Below are positions 39,714 to 48,562 of a stretch of DNA of 64,000 bases, one piece after another. The stretch spans positions 1 to 64,000 of the forward strand of contig VGXC01000006.1 in assembly GCA_016873495.1 (NCBI GenBank), read 5' to 3'. Under the pieces are notes generated by a model. That model saw only the letters and a program-made list of their open reading frames with translations, made no database searches and was not told the DNA's origin. Numbering within the stretch: the first letter of the stretch is position 1; every line of letters begins with the position of its first letter. The position numbers and the translations under genes were made by a program. Origin of the DNA: Nitrospira sp. GTDB lineage: Bacteria; Nitrospirota; Nitrospiria; Nitrospirales; Nitrospiraceae.

Positions 39714-41660
39714 CTACGAAAACAAGTCATGGTTCAGCCGCACGCCGAAGTAGATCGAACGAACCGGCGTCCCGGCATTGAGAATTTCCTGGTAGCGCTG
39801 GTTAAACAGATTGTCCGCTCGCACGTAAGCCTCGATGTGCTTGGTCACGGTATAGTTGGTGGTCAAGTTCCACACGTCGAAGGCCTGCATGCCCTGCCGA
39901 TCCCGGGTCGTATTGAACCGCGAACCGACGAAGCGGCCGGTCAGAATGATGTGCAACGGGTCGATGGGCTGGTACCCGGCCTGAAGACTCCACTGATCCA
40001 CCGGCTGGCGCGGCAACCTGGTCCCATTGCTCAGATCGCGCGTCATCGTATTGGTGTACTGGCCCTGAAAATCGAATGCTTTGATAAAGGGCAGGTCGAT
40101 GGTCTGCTTGTATGCAAAACTGGCTTCAAAGCCTTTGGTCGAGGAATTGCCCACGTTGAGCGGACAGAAGCTGAAGGTACTGAACGGGGCGCAGACCACG
40201 GAATCGAACGTGGTTACGATTTGATTGCTATACCGGTTCCAGAAGTAGCCCCCGCTCAACTTTAATCGTTTACCGAACAGTTGTTGGTCCACCCCCACAT
40301 CGAAACTCTGGCTCTTCTCTGCCTTGAGATTGGGGTTGCCGAAGTTGGCGAAATACAGTTCATTGATCGAGGGCGCCCTGAAGCCGGTTCCGTAACTCGT
40401 TCGAAGCTTCGTGTCCGTTTCCTTATGAAGATATCCGCCGGTCAACCGATAGGTCGTCGCCTCACCGAACACGTTGTAGTTGTCCTGCCTGATGCCGGCC
40501 GTGCCGAAAACCCGATCCCAAAGGTTCAACTGAGCCTGGGCAAATCCCGCGTTTGACGAGACGATTCTATTCGCAAGTGTATCGTTCTTCCCCTGTTGCT
40601 CGCGGAACTGGTACCCGAAGGTGAGCATCAGGGGATCGGCGACTTGCATGTTGTGCTGCCACTCAAGACGGTTGCTGAGCGTTCGCGTGGTGTTCGGCGG
40701 CGACCCGGATGGGACACTCAGCGCACCGGTAATGAGATTGCGCTGAAGATTACCTGGGAAAAACGGGGCATTTTCCTCGGCCCGCGCCAGCGTCAATTTT
40801 TGACTCCACCAATGGGTGATCGCCTGATCGTAGCTTCCGCCGAATACGAACTGCTGACTTTTGACTTTGGAATTAAAGACATCGGACGGCGTCGTCACGT
40901 TGTCGATGCTGGTCGAGCCGTTCATCCAACGGAAGTTGAACTCGAGGCGACCATCCTTGGGCAGATCCACGCCCAACCGCGAGGAGGCCGTCCAGTTGCG
41001 AAACGAATCCCGCTCTGTCGCGCCAAGCCGGGAATCAGCCGCGGAAAATCCGGCAAAATCCCAACGGGACAGGTCCGCAGAAAAGTCCACGAGGCCTTTC
41101 TTGCCCGTCACCTGCGCTCCCTCACGGATGGAATTGAAGGACCCATATTCGAAGAATGAACTCGCGTTGGTGGCCCCCGTGCCCTTCTTGGTGACGATGT
41201 TGATGACTCCGCCCATGGCATCCGATCCCCACAACATGCTTTGGGCGCCGCGCAGGATTTCCACCCGCTCGATATTGTCGGTCGTCAGATTGGCGAAATT
41301 GTAGGTGCCGGTCGTCGCACTATTGACGATGGCCCCGTCGATTAACACCAGGGTCTGTGTTGCGCCCCCCCCTCGGATGCGCACACTCGTATCGGTTCCA
41401 GGCCCGCCGTTGGAGAAGACTGCCAGGCCCTGCGCGAGCCGCAAGGCATCGGCCACCGTCTTGAATTTCTGCCGCTGCATCTCTTCGCCGGTGATGATCT
41501 CCACGGCGCTGGTCAGCTGACTGACCGGTACCGGCGTCTTGGTGGCACTGGTCACGACTTCTTCGGTTTGCACGACGGGCGTTTCTTCTGCCGCATGTGC
41601 GATCCTGGCTCCACTCAGCACTACCAACAACAAACCCAGCCCAATGCCAAACTTCCGCAT
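39714..41660 (-). CDS. btuB: TonB-dependent vitamin B12 receptor BtuB
   Basis: A 648-residue outer-membrane receptor. A signal peptide (residues 1-23, ending ARIAHA) is followed by a plug domain (about 45-165) with RIRGGGATQTLVLIDGA and VEILRGAQSMLWGSDAMGGVINIVT, and a 22-strand barrel ending in an aromatic residue near the C-terminus (YFGVRLNHDLFS). The cobalamin riboswitch upstream and the BtuFCD genes point to corrinoids as the ligand. The TonB box is not sharply defined. The ribosome site AAAGGGGAGG may be masked by the riboswitch. Confidence 0.92.
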   Translation of the reverse strand: MRKFGIGLGLLLVVLSGARIAHAAEETPVVQTEEVVTSATKTPVPVSQLTSAVEIITGEEMQRQKFKTVADALRLAQGLAVFSNGGPGTDTSVRIRGGGATQTLVLIDGAIVNSATTGTYNFANLTTDNIERVEILRGAQSMLWGSDAMGGVINIVTKKGTGATNASSFFEYGSFNSIREGAQVTGKKGLVDFSADLSRWDFAGFSAADSRLGATERDSFRNWTASSRLGVDLPKDGRLEFNFRWMNGSTSIDNVTTPSDVFNSKVKSQQFVFGGSYDQAITHWWSQKLTLARAEENAPFFPGNLQRNLITGALSVPSGSPPNTTRTLSNRLEWQHNMQVADPLMLTFGYQFREQQGKNDTLANRIVSSNAGFAQAQLNLWDRVFGTAGIRQDNYNVFGEATTYRLTGGYLHKETDTKLRTSYGTGFRAPSINELYFANFGNPNLKAEKSQSFDVGVDQQLFGKRLKLSGGYFWNRYSNQIVTTFDSVVCAPFSTFSFCPLNVGNSSTKGFEASFAYKQTIDLPFIKAFDFQGQYTNTMTRDLSNGTRLPRQPVDQWSLQAGYQPIDPLHIILTGRFVGSRFNTTRDRQGMQAFDVWNLTTNYTVTKHIEAYVRADNLFNQRYQEILNAGTPVRSIYFGVRLNHDLFS

Positions 41661-41702
41661 AACCCACCTCCCCTTTGACTCGAAGGGTTGAGTGAACTAG
41701 CT

Positions 41703-41950
41703 CGGCAGCCGGGTTTCCTGACTTGCGGATCGTTGCGCTCCCGCGCCTTCCCATCTTCAAACCGTGATCTGTGATGTGTGCTGCGTGATGAGTCAGAGGA
41801 GCTTCTTGCTCGGCTCCGAACCCATCACTGATCACTCGTCACTCATCACCGTCTCTAAGACAGTGGCGTTTTGCGGGATTGCTCCTCGCTTACAGTGGCG
41901 GTACCGTGATGGCCTTGCACCATCTTCCCCGTTCTGCTTGCCTCTCCTCT
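41703..41950 (-). promoter_or_regulatory. Cobalamin riboswitch upstream of btuB
   Basis: Minus strand in order: GGGGAAGATGGTGCAAG, ACGGTACCGCCACTGTAA, a second GCCACTGT (B12 box region), GATGGGAAGGCGCGGG and AAGTCAGGAAACCCGGC. These match the conserved parts of the cobalamin (AdoCbl) aptamer. The variable arm between the last GCCACTGT and GGGAAGG holds the palindromic array at 41763-41850. No terminator is seen before btuB; AACCC just upstream can pair with GGGTT that overlaps the ATG, so control is probably at translation. Confidence 0.9.
41763..41850. repeat. 7-nt palindromic array in the variable arm of the btuB riboswitch
   Basis: Left GTGATCT, GTGATGT, GTGCTGC, GTGATGA; right CATCACT, GATCACT, CGTCACT, CATCACC. 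The two arms pair as one long stem with a GGAGC-type capped loop. Confidence 0.8.
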
Positions 41951-42080
41951 CGACCTATCCTCCAATTTTGCGTGCCCCCCATCTGCCTCAACGAGGAGTG
42001 GGCACATCTTCCTCGTCGTTCAAAAACGCACCTCATATATCGTCGTTCGTATCTCGTTGTTGGAAAAGCGCCCGTCTTTC

Positions 42081-42112
42081 TTCACGCTTCACGCTTCACG
42101 CTTCACGCTTCC
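42081..42112. repeat. Perfect 7-nt tandem array at the end of btuD
   Basis: CTTCACG repeated four times, placed so that the last codon and stop of btuD lie in it. Single arm. Confidence 0.75.
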
Positions 42113-42963
42113 GTCATCGGCCGGCCCGGCAGCGTCACACGCGGCAAGCCGGACTGCGGATGCCGGTCCACCAAGACCCGACACCGATAGACTTCTTCCA
42201 AGACTTCCGGCGTCATCACCTCTTCAGGGAACCCCAAGCGTACGGTCCGCCCCCTGTCTAGCAGCAATAGGCGATCGCAGTATTGGCTGGCGAGATTTAG
42301 GTCGTGGGACACCAGAATCACGGTCAGTCCTCGTTCTTGGTTGAGCCGGCGCAGGATCGAGCAGATATCCAACTGGTGATGAAGATCCAGAAAGGCCGTC
42401 GGTTCATCCAAGAGCAGGACCTTCGGCTCCTGGGTCAGCGCGCGGGCGATGATCGCCCGCTGGCGCTCCCCGCCCGATACGTCGGTGATGGAACGGTGGG
42501 CCAGGTGCAGCACATCGGTTTCCCGCATCGCCGCCTCCGCCACGCGAATATCTTCCGGCCCTTCCCAGCCAAGACCGCTCAGGCCGATGTTGCGCCGATG
42601 GTGGGGAAAGCGCCCCATCAACACCATTTCGGTGATCGAGAACGGAAACGCGATCTGGCTCTCCTGAGGGACCAGCGCCACGGCTCTGGCCACGTCATGC
42701 TGCGGCATGCCCAGGAGCTCGCGGCCAAACAACCGCACCGAACCTTCCTGCGGACGCAGCACCTTCGCCAGAATTTTCAGCAGCGAACTCTTTCCCGACC
42801 CGTTCGGACCCAGAACGCCGACGATCTCTCCCGGGCGCACATCGAAGGTCAGACCATCAAGAACCCAGCCGTTGACCGACCGGCTTCCACCTGGATGGCC
42901 GTAGGAGAACCGGAGCCCGTCCACCGAATAGGCATGCACCTCTGTTGTCTCTTTCATGTTCAC
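42103..42963 (-). CDS. btuD: Cobalamin/metal chelate ABC transporter ATPase BtuD-like
   Basis: A 286-residue ABC ATPase of the FecE/BtuD group. Walker A is GPNGSGKSS, the signature VSGGERQRA and Walker B LLLDEPTAF, followed by HDLNLASQYCDR. The GTG start at 42963 overlaps the btuC stop (GTGA). It powers vitamin B12 uptake with BtuC and BtuF; the riboswitch upstream supports this over iron-siderophore uptake, which uses similar proteins. Confidence 0.9.
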   Translation of the reverse strand: MNMKETTEVHAYSVDGLRFSYGHPGGSRSVNGWVLDGLTFDVRPGEIVGVLGPNGSGKSSLLKILAKVLRPQEGSVRLFGRELLGMPQHDVARAVALVPQESQIAFPFSITEMVLMGRFPHHRRNIGLSGLGWEGPEDIRVAEAAMRETDVLHLAHRSITDVSGGERQRAIIARALTQEPKVLLLDEPTAFLDLHHQLDICSILRRLNQERGLTVILVSHDLNLASQYCDRLLLLDRGRTVRLGFPEEVMTPEVLEEVYRCRVLVDRHPQSGLPRVTLPGRPMTEA

Positions 42964-44114
42964 GCCAACCGGCCCTTCCGCGATGTCAGGAGATAGATGA
43001 AAAACGGCCCTCCGGCCAGGGCTGTCACCACACCCACCGGAATCTCCGTCGGAGCCAGCAGTGTGCGCGCGATCGTATCGGCCGCCATCAGATACAAGCC
43101 TCCCACAAGGGCGGACGCAGGCAAGAGCAGCCGGTGGTCGGCGCCAGTGAGCAGACGCATGGCATGCGGAATGACCATGCCAACAAACCCGATCATCCCG
43201 CTGACCGACACGACTGCGCCCGTCAATAGCGCCGAGGTAAAGAACACGGTCTTCTTGACGGTCTCAACATCCACGCCGAGCGAACGGGCCGACTCTTCCC
43301 CGAGCGTGAGGAGATTAAGCGAGGCGGCCTGGCGGAACAAGACGAATAGGCCGACCATGAGATAGCCGGCCAAGACAAGCATGGCCGGATAGTCCGGCGC
43401 GGTCAACGTGCCCATCAGCCAGGACATCATGCCGAACGAGCGATTCGGCTCCATGATCGACGTCACAAACATCACCAGCGCGGAGAAAACGGCATTGAGA
43501 ATGACACCGGCCAACAATAGGGTATGGATGGGCAGATACCCATACGCGGTCGCGATACGGTAGACCACAAGCACGGAGAGCAACCCTCCGGCCATGGCGC
43601 ACAGTGGCAGAGCCGAAAAGGCCAGGACGGTGCCCGTCAACCCGAACAGGATCGCCAACCCGGCGCCCAGCGCCGCCCCGCTGGAAATGCCGAGCACGTA
43701 GGGGTCGGCCAGGGGGTTGCGCAGCAAGGCTTGGAGTCCCACGCCGACGGCCGCCAGACAGCCGCCGACCATGAAGGCCAACAGCACTCGCGGCAGTCGC
43801 ACTTGCATGAGGATCACGCCGGTTGCGCCGGCGGACTCGATTCCCGCCTGCCCTTCGCGGACGGCCAAGCCTACGACGCGAATCTCTTCGGCAAGGTCAA
43901 TGCGCTCCGCGCCGAATTGCAGGCAGATCAGCAGCACGAGAACGGCGACCGCAGTCAAGGCCGACAGGGTGAGCTGCCACCGCAGGGGCGACAGCCTGGA
44001 TAACCCGACCGGCGCAGTAGGCATCGGCGCCGCAACTTCCCCTGCCGGCACCACGGGCGCCGACACCACGGCCCTTCGTTCTTCCGATTGAGTCTGTCCG
44101 GTGATGAGTCCCAT
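42960..44114 (-). CDS. btuC: Cobalamin ABC transporter permease BtuC-like
   Basis: A FecCD-family permease of about 384 residues with nine or ten helices. Landmarks are VRLPRVLLAFMVGGCLAAVG, ALLRNPLADPYVLGISSGA and FVGMVIPHAMRL, which contacts the ATPase. An N-terminal extension of about 60 residues precedes helix 1. The ATG at 44114 shares its first base region with the btuF stop (TAATG). BtuF, BtuC and BtuD are coupled by overlaps. Confidence 0.9.
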   Translation of the reverse strand: MGLITGQTQSEERRAVVSAPVVPAGEVAAPMPTAPVGLSRLSPLRWQLTLSALTAVAVLVLLICLQFGAERIDLAEEIRVVGLAVREGQAGIESAGATGVILMQVRLPRVLLAFMVGGCLAAVGVGLQALLRNPLADPYVLGISSGAALGAGLAILFGLTGTVLAFSALPLCAMAGGLLSVLVVYRIATAYGYLPIHTLLLAGVILNAVFSALVMFVTSIMEPNRSFGMMSWLMGTLTAPDYPAMLVLAGYLMVGLFVLFRQAASLNLLTLGEESARSLGVDVETVKKTVFFTSALLTGAVVSVSGMIGFVGMVIPHAMRLLTGADHRLLLPASALVGGLYLMAADTIARTLLAPTEIPVGVVTALAGGPFFIYLLTSRKGRLA

Positions 44115-45115
44115 TACGGCCCAGGCCCCTGCGCGAAAGCCTCCGGATGGATGATCCGGGCCAAGGCCTCCAGTCCCTGGGCGATCCTGGGACCAGGCCG
44201 GTTCAGTAGATCGGCGGCGATCTGATGAAACCGCCGGTGCTTGACCGCCGAGAGCGTGGTCCATCGCTGCCACTGTTGCTGCTCATTCTGGGGAATCGAT
44301 TCCGCCGACCCGATAGGAAAGATCAGCAATTCCGGATCTTCCTTTAGCACCTCTTCCAGGCTGAGGCGCGGGTACGGCATCTGCGCGCGGCCGGCGACGT
44401 TGACGCCGCCGGCCAGCTCGATCATTTGATGGATGAAACTCCCGGGCCCGACCGTAATGAGCGGCTGGGTATTCAGGACATAGAGCACGCGCAGAGGCGG
44501 GAGTTCCTGCACCGTGGCCCTGATCGCCGCAATCTGCCGTCGCATCTCGGTGGCCACCCGATCGCCTGCCTGGGCACGATCCATCATGCGTCCGATGGTC
44601 TGGACATGGGAGGGAATTTCCTCAATGGCCTTGGCCTCCAGAATGAAAGTGGGAATTTTGAGCTGTTCGAGCTTGGCCAGCGTATCCGCCCGAAGAAATG
44701 TACTGGGGGCCAGGACCAAGTCCGGCCTCAAGGCGACGATGGACTCCAGATTCGGGTTCGAATATCCGACTTTTGGTTTGGCGCGGGCCTGCGGCGGATA
44801 ATCGCAGTAATCGGTCACTCCGACGATTTCCTCATCGAGCCCGAGGCTGTACAGGATTTCCGTCATACTGGGCGCCAGCGAGACCACCCGGGTGGGCCGT
44901 TTGGCCAGGTAGAGCTTGCGGCCCAAGTCGTCTACAAAGGTCCGCGAGGCCAGGTTGGCCATGAACGGCATGCCCGTCAGGATGCCTTGCTGCCGCCGTT
45001 TCAGCGCCATATCGTCACTCTCAACGGCCTGCGCAACACCGGTAGTCCCTAACAACACCAGGCAGAAGCACCAGGCCCCAATCAGGGCGCAACCTTGCTG
45101 TGGACGGTTTTGCAA
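44114..45115 (-). CDS. btuF: Cobalamin-binding periplasmic protein BtuF-like
   Basis: A substrate-binding protein of about 333 residues with a Sec signal (helix LIGAWCFCLVLLG, then TTGVAQA). The fold is the cluster A-II/BtuF type, with RVVSLAPSMTEILYSLGLDEEIVGVTDYCDYP near the N-terminus and GPGSFIHQMIELAGGVNV in the second half. The start is unsure; TTG at 45115 is chosen because it lies just after the terminator hairpin of the leader, and no ATG gives a signal peptide. An upstream GTG at 45190 would read through the terminator. Confidence 0.85.
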   Translation of the reverse strand: MQNRPQQGCALIGAWCFCLVLLGTTGVAQAVESDDMALKRRQQGILTGMPFMANLASRTFVDDLGRKLYLAKRPTRVVSLAPSMTEILYSLGLDEEIVGVTDYCDYPPQARAKPKVGYSNPNLESIVALRPDLVLAPSTFLRADTLAKLEQLKIPTFILEAKAIEEIPSHVQTIGRMMDRAQAGDRVATEMRRQIAAIRATVQELPPLRVLYVLNTQPLITVGPGSFIHQMIELAGGVNVAGRAQMPYPRLSLEEVLKEDPELLIFPIGSAESIPQNEQQQWQRWTTLSAVKHRRFHQIAADLLNRPGPRIAQGLEALARIIHPEAFAQGPGP

Positions 45116-45152
45116 ACAAAAAATCCCCAAGGCCTGAAAGACCCTGAGGATT
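45116..45152 (-). terminator. Terminator of the btuF riboswitch
   Basis: Minus strand: ATCCTCAGG pairs with CCTTGGGGAT (one or two wobbles) around a 9-nt loop and is followed by six Ts. Its position between the aptamer and btuF suggests ligand-dependent transcription termination. Confidence 0.75.
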
Positions 45153-45209
45153 GCACCCGCTTCTTCACCCTCACCCTTTCCCCAGCCCACGAGGGAAAGA
45201 CGGTCATGC

Positions 45210-45450
45210 TCCGGGGAGGTCTTCTGGCTTAGGGTTCGACTCTACTCCCCGCGCCTTCCCATCTTCAAACCGTGATCGGTGATGTGTGATGCGTGATGCG
45301 TCAGAGGAGTTTCTTGCTCAGCTCTGAACCGATCACAGATCACTCGTCACGCGTCACCGTCCTACCGACAGTGGCTTCCGCGGGTTTCGTCCCCATTACA
45401 GCGGCGGGACCGCGAGGGAGTTGCACCCTCTTCCCTTGACCCGGAGGTTA
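45210..45450 (-). promoter_or_regulatory. Cobalamin riboswitch upstream of btuFCD
   Basis: Minus strand in order: GGGAAGAGGGTGCAACTCCC, GCGGTCCCGCCGCTGTAA, GCCACTGTC (B12 box region), GATGGGAAGGCGCGGGG and AAGCCAGAAGACC. A clear cobalamin aptamer with all core pieces. The variable arm carries the palindromic array at 45271-45359. The expression platform is the terminator at 45116-45152, so AdoCbl should stop transcription of btuFCD. Confidence 0.93.
45271..45359. repeat. 7-nt palindromic array in the variable arm of the btuF riboswitch
   Basis: Left GTGATCG, GTGATGT, GTGATGC, GTGATGC; right GATCACA, GATCACT, CGTCACG, CGTCACC. The loop between the arms (TCAGAGGAG and TTGCTC) is nearly the same as in the btuB riboswitch. 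Confidence 0.8.
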
Positions 45451-45609
45451 TGGTTTGTGGGGCCCACTCTAGGGGAGGGCTCGGACTCCTGTCAAGGCCA
45501 ATTTCCAGCGCGTGCGCTTCGTCCGCCACTGCCGAACTGCCGTGCCTTCACTTACAACGGCCCCGCTCACCCCAGTCGTCTCTCCGCATCGCAAAAAATC
45601 GTGCGATCA

Positions 45610-45639
45610 TTGGACTCGCAGACACAAGCACAGTAATAT
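45610..45639 (+). promoter_or_regulatory. Candidate promoter upstream of the 469-residue protein gene
   Basis: TTGGAC at 45610-45615, 18 nt spacer, TAATAT at 45634-45639; about 75 nt before the start codon. The interval 45451-45713 otherwise holds no gene. Confidence 0.4.
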
Positions 45640-45713
45640 GCACCCTGTCAGGCCCATGCACTGGCCCGCGGCCCCCGACGCGAAGAGGGAAGCAGCCGGC
45701 GATCTAGCCATTC

Positions 45714-47123
45714 ATGAAAAAGCCTTTCCTCCTCATCGTTCTCCTCGCGCTCCTTGTAATATTGCTCGATCTCGTGCGGAGCATATGGCTCGGCACCGGC
45801 GAGCCGCCGAGCGAGGCCTACAAGGCCTTACTGACGTCACCGCCACGGACCGCCTTAGATCCGAAGAGCAACGCGTATCTTCTCCTGTTGGGATTTTCGG
45901 CAAGCCCCACGGCCGACCCGGTGCACGTGGGCCACGACATGTGGCTGGAAGTGGAAAGCGATCGCGGGCATCGTCCCTTCGACTACGGCAAAGAGTCCCG
46001 GTCGGAGATGCGGATTGCGGAAGAGACACTGGAGACGCTGCGGGCCAAGGCCCCGGCGGGAGCGATCAACCAGCTCCGCGCTCTGGCCGATCCCGCCAAA
46101 AATCTGCTGCCTCCCCATGCCCTTCTGATCGACCGCTATCGTCAATGGGTGACGCTCCCGTTTGACGATTGGGGCTATGGCCACCCGGGAACCCCCAGAC
46201 TGGCGGATCTCTATGCCGCGCACCGGCTGTACTTAGTGGAAGCCTGGGCACAGGACACGTCAACCGCCCTTGACCGGCTGGGCAAAGATCTTGCGGCTTG
46301 GCGCGGGGTCCTGGCCAATGCAAAAACCCTGCATCTCAAGGTTTTTGCCGCCGCGATCGTGGATGAAGATGCGGCTCTCGTATCCGAAGCGCTCAATCTC
46401 CCCGACTTCGACGTGGCGCTCCTCCCGCGCTTGGACCCGTTGGTGCGCCCCCTGACGCCGACGGAACGATCCCTGCGCTGGCCCATCCAAAACGAATTCA
46501 TGGTCGGGGTCTCGCTCTTCGAACATCCGTTGACGAGCGCAGCGGCGCAGCTTCAGCCGGAATCGGACGCCCAGCAGCGCTGGACCGCCGCCCTGGCCGG
46601 TATGGCCGCCGACTCGTTTCAATCGGTCGAACAGCCCATCCCCGCCAACATGTTCTCCCGCTCCCCCATGCAGAGGCAACGGACGCTGAATATCTATGCC
46701 GCCTTTTGCGAAGCCACGATCAAAGCGGCCGATCAGCCGAACAGCCCATTTCCCAAACTGCTCGACATGGCTCGGCTGACCCACCGCCGGATTCTGGATC
46801 ACTTCGTGAATCCGATCGACAATTTCTTCGCTTCCGTGCCGGAGCCGGCCTGGGCTCCCTTTGCGGACCGGCTGTTGCGCACCGACGCGCGGCTCAAGCT
46901 GACCGCCCTGCACGCCAGATTGCACCGGCCGGGACGGGATCTTCCGATGGCCTCCCGCATCGTCCAAGCCGGGTCTGCATTCTACGATCCGTTCTCCGGC
47001 TTCCCCATGCTCTGGTCCGCCGCATCGGACAAGCTCTACAGTGTAGGGGAAAACCGGGGCGACGACGGCGGCGACGAGCAGCGAGACATCCCAATTGTCA
47101 TCCTCCCGGCCCAGTCCAGGTAG
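45714..47123 (+). CDS. Membrane-anchored protein of unknown family
   Basis: A 469-residue protein with one N-terminal membrane helix (residues about 4-25, LLIVLLALLVILLDLV) and a large outside domain rich in Ala, Leu, Asp and Pro. I see no cofactor site, Cys motif or repeat. Many helices are predicted by the pattern of Leu and Ala. No recognisable family. It is read plus while both neighbours are on the minus strand, so it is a single gene. Confidence 0.7.
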   Translation: MKKPFLLIVLLALLVILLDLVRSIWLGTGEPPSEAYKALLTSPPRTALDPKSNAYLLLLGFSASPTADPVHVGHDMWLEVESDRGHRPFDYGKESRSEMRIAEETLETLRAKAPAGAINQLRALADPAKNLLPPHALLIDRYRQWVTLPFDDWGYGHPGTPRLADLYAAHRLYLVEAWAQDTSTALDRLGKDLAAWRGVLANAKTLHLKVFAAAIVDEDAALVSEALNLPDFDVALLPRLDPLVRPLTPTERSLRWPIQNEFMVGVSLFEHPLTSAAAQLQPESDAQQRWTAALAGMAADSFQSVEQPIPANMFSRSPMQRQRTLNIYAAFCEATIKAADQPNSPFPKLLDMARLTHRRILDHFVNPIDNFFASVPEPAWAPFADRLLRTDARLKLTALHARLHRPGRDLPMASRIVQAGSAFYDPFSGFPMLWSAASDKLYSVGENRGDDGGDEQRDIPIVILPAQSR

Positions 47124-47176
47124 CCGACCCGGCCGGCTTCACGGAAGCCTCCCCGCCTTGTACTCCCCTTGCTGCC

Positions 47177-47431
47177 TTATCCGTACTTGATTTTGAGCGC
47201 CAAAATGGCCCCGGCCAGCACCAGCGTGACGACGTTGGCCACGATGACCGGGATGGAATGGATGAGCAGGCCGTAGACAAGCCACAGGAATACGCCGGTG
47301 CAGAAGGTCGCTAGCATGCCGAACGACATATCCCGCGCCGACTTGGTTTTCCAGGTCTTGATCAGTTGCGGGCAAAACGCGATGGTGGTAAGTGTGCCCG
47401 CCGCCAAGCCAAGAAACATGATCGGGTCCAT
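47177..47431 (-). CDS. SemiSWEET sugar-transporter-like protein
   Basis: An 84-residue, three-helix membrane protein of the SemiSWEET/MtN3 family. The start FLGLAAGTLTTIAFCPQLIKTWKTKSA has the PQ-loop, followed by MSFGMLATFCTGVFLWLVYG and a third helix ending LKIKYG. Bacterial SemiSWEETs form dimers that carry sugars by facilitated diffusion. The gene stands alone; its substrate is unknown. Confidence 0.9.
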   Translation of the reverse strand: MDPIMFLGLAAGTLTTIAFCPQLIKTWKTKSARDMSFGMLATFCTGVFLWLVYGLLIHSIPVIVANVVTLVLAGAILALKIKYG

Positions 47432-47506
47432 AACGTCCTATTCCCGCCTCTGTGCGTGAAGATGTGTCGTGAGAGAATAGAGGGTGTCCAATCCGCGCAC
47501 AAGCGC

Positions 47507-47917
47507 CTAACCCGATGGGATGTCTTTAAAAGAAACCGGCCCGAAGAGTTGGTACCGATAGCGGGCCACGATACGGTAGACGAGCAAAGCCAACGGGCGC
47601 GCGAGCGGAACTTTGAGCAGCGCCAGCCAGAAACGCCCGCCGCGCAAACCGGGAAGCAACGGGAGGAAGGCATCGAGCCCCCGGCTGATCCGACCATCCC
47701 GTTCGACCAGAAACGCCACATCCGGCCGGCCCGGCCTGTAGTCGGCGCCGAGATGACAAGCCGCCTCCTCGCTCTGATACGGGATGAAGCGAACCGTTGG
47801 CTCGCCGCCAAGCCGCTCCAGGCCGGCTTTTGCGGTGACGCAGAGGCGGCACTCGCCGTCATAGATCAGGGTGCGCTCCGGCCGGCTCTCGCCGTCCTTC
47901 TGGACGATCTGCCCCAT
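47507..47917 (-). CDS. DCC-type thiol-disulfide oxidoreductase family protein (DUF393)
   Basis: A 136-residue protein with the DCC motif YDGECRLCVTAK (Cys23 and Cys26), the mark of the DUF393 family of thioredoxin-fold-like proteins of unknown substrate. RFIPYQSEEA and RPDVAFLVERDGRI are further matches. The ATG at 47917 follows GGGAGGAGC and gives a normal N-terminus; the ATG at 47980 is less likely. A palindromic element lies 95 nt upstream. Confidence 0.85.
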   Translation of the reverse strand: MGQIVQKDGESRPERTLIYDGECRLCVTAKAGLERLGGEPTVRFIPYQSEEAACHLGADYRPGRPDVAFLVERDGRISRGLDAFLPLLPGLRGGRFWLALLKVPLARPLALLVYRIVARYRYQLFGPVSFKDIPSG

Positions 47918-48012
47918 GCTCCTCCCTGCAGAGGCCTTCACACTAGCAGTCGCGCTGCCATCAGGCAACTGTTGCCGCATGGATTCAGCGAAATCTTACC
48001 TCAAGACCCCAC

Positions 48013-48134
48013 AGGATGGTCAAACAGGCAGGCCAGCGAGGCCGCAGGAAGCGAGGTCCCCGAGGCGTACTGAAAAAGTACGTTGCGGGGTTCGAGCGAC
48101 CGAGAACAAAGCTGGATGCCTGTTTCAACATCCT
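48013..48134. mobile_element. Palindromic element C (MITE-like, 122 bp)
   Basis: Terminal inverted repeats of 18 nt, 16 of 18 paired (left AGGATGGTCAAACAGGCA). The arms contain CCAGCGAGGCCGCAGGAAGC and TTCGAGCGACCGAGAACAAA, shared with element B, and the centre is a perfect GTACT-GAAAA-AGTAC hairpin. No coding capacity. Confidence 0.75.
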
Positions 48135-48148
48135 GCTATAGTCGCCCC

Positions 48149-48562
48149 ATGTCCATCCCTCGAATCATGGCCCTCCTGCTCGCCATCCTAATCGCATTGG
48201 CCGTTTTTGCCACGCCAGGATCGGGAGCCGGCGGACACCTCATCCGATACGGGTTTCTTTACGGCCTGCCGCTGATCTTGATGGGCTTGCTGCTGGCCCA
48301 AGTCCGCTGGGCCTTGATGGCGGGAGTCATGTATGGAACCGTAGGCTTGGCCTTGGATATCTCCACGGCGGTGCAAGACCTGACCAAGACCGACGCTGGG
48401 GTTGAAGCGCTGCTGATCAGCGGCGCGAGCGGGCTGATGAATTTTTTGCTGATTGTCCTCGGCGGGCGCGGCTTCTTGGACGTCGGACCGGCAGCGAGGC
48501 CTCCAGAATCCCCCCGTCCCAATCCCCTGTCCCCGCCCGGAGCTGGACCGGCCGGACCCTGA
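48149..48562 (+). CDS. Small membrane protein of unknown family
   Basis: A 137-residue protein with four predicted helices (about 5-25, 33-52, 56-76, 92-108), a motif-poor sequence rich in Leu, Ala and Gly, and a Pro-rich tail (about 112-137). The tail is antisense to the end of the methyltransferase gene and may be non-essential. I do not recognise the family. Confidence 0.55.
   Translation: MSIPRIMALLLAILIALAVFATPGSGAGGHLIRYGFLYGLPLILMGLLLAQVRWALMAGVMYGTVGLALDISTAVQDLTKTDAGVEALLISGASGLMNFLLIVLGGRGFLDVGPAARPPESPRPNPLSPPGAGPAGP

Noticed and set aside
42960-45190. btuFCD as an iron-siderophore transporter
   Set aside because: The proteins alone fit both, but the cobalamin riboswitch and the adjacent B12 genes favour cobalamin.
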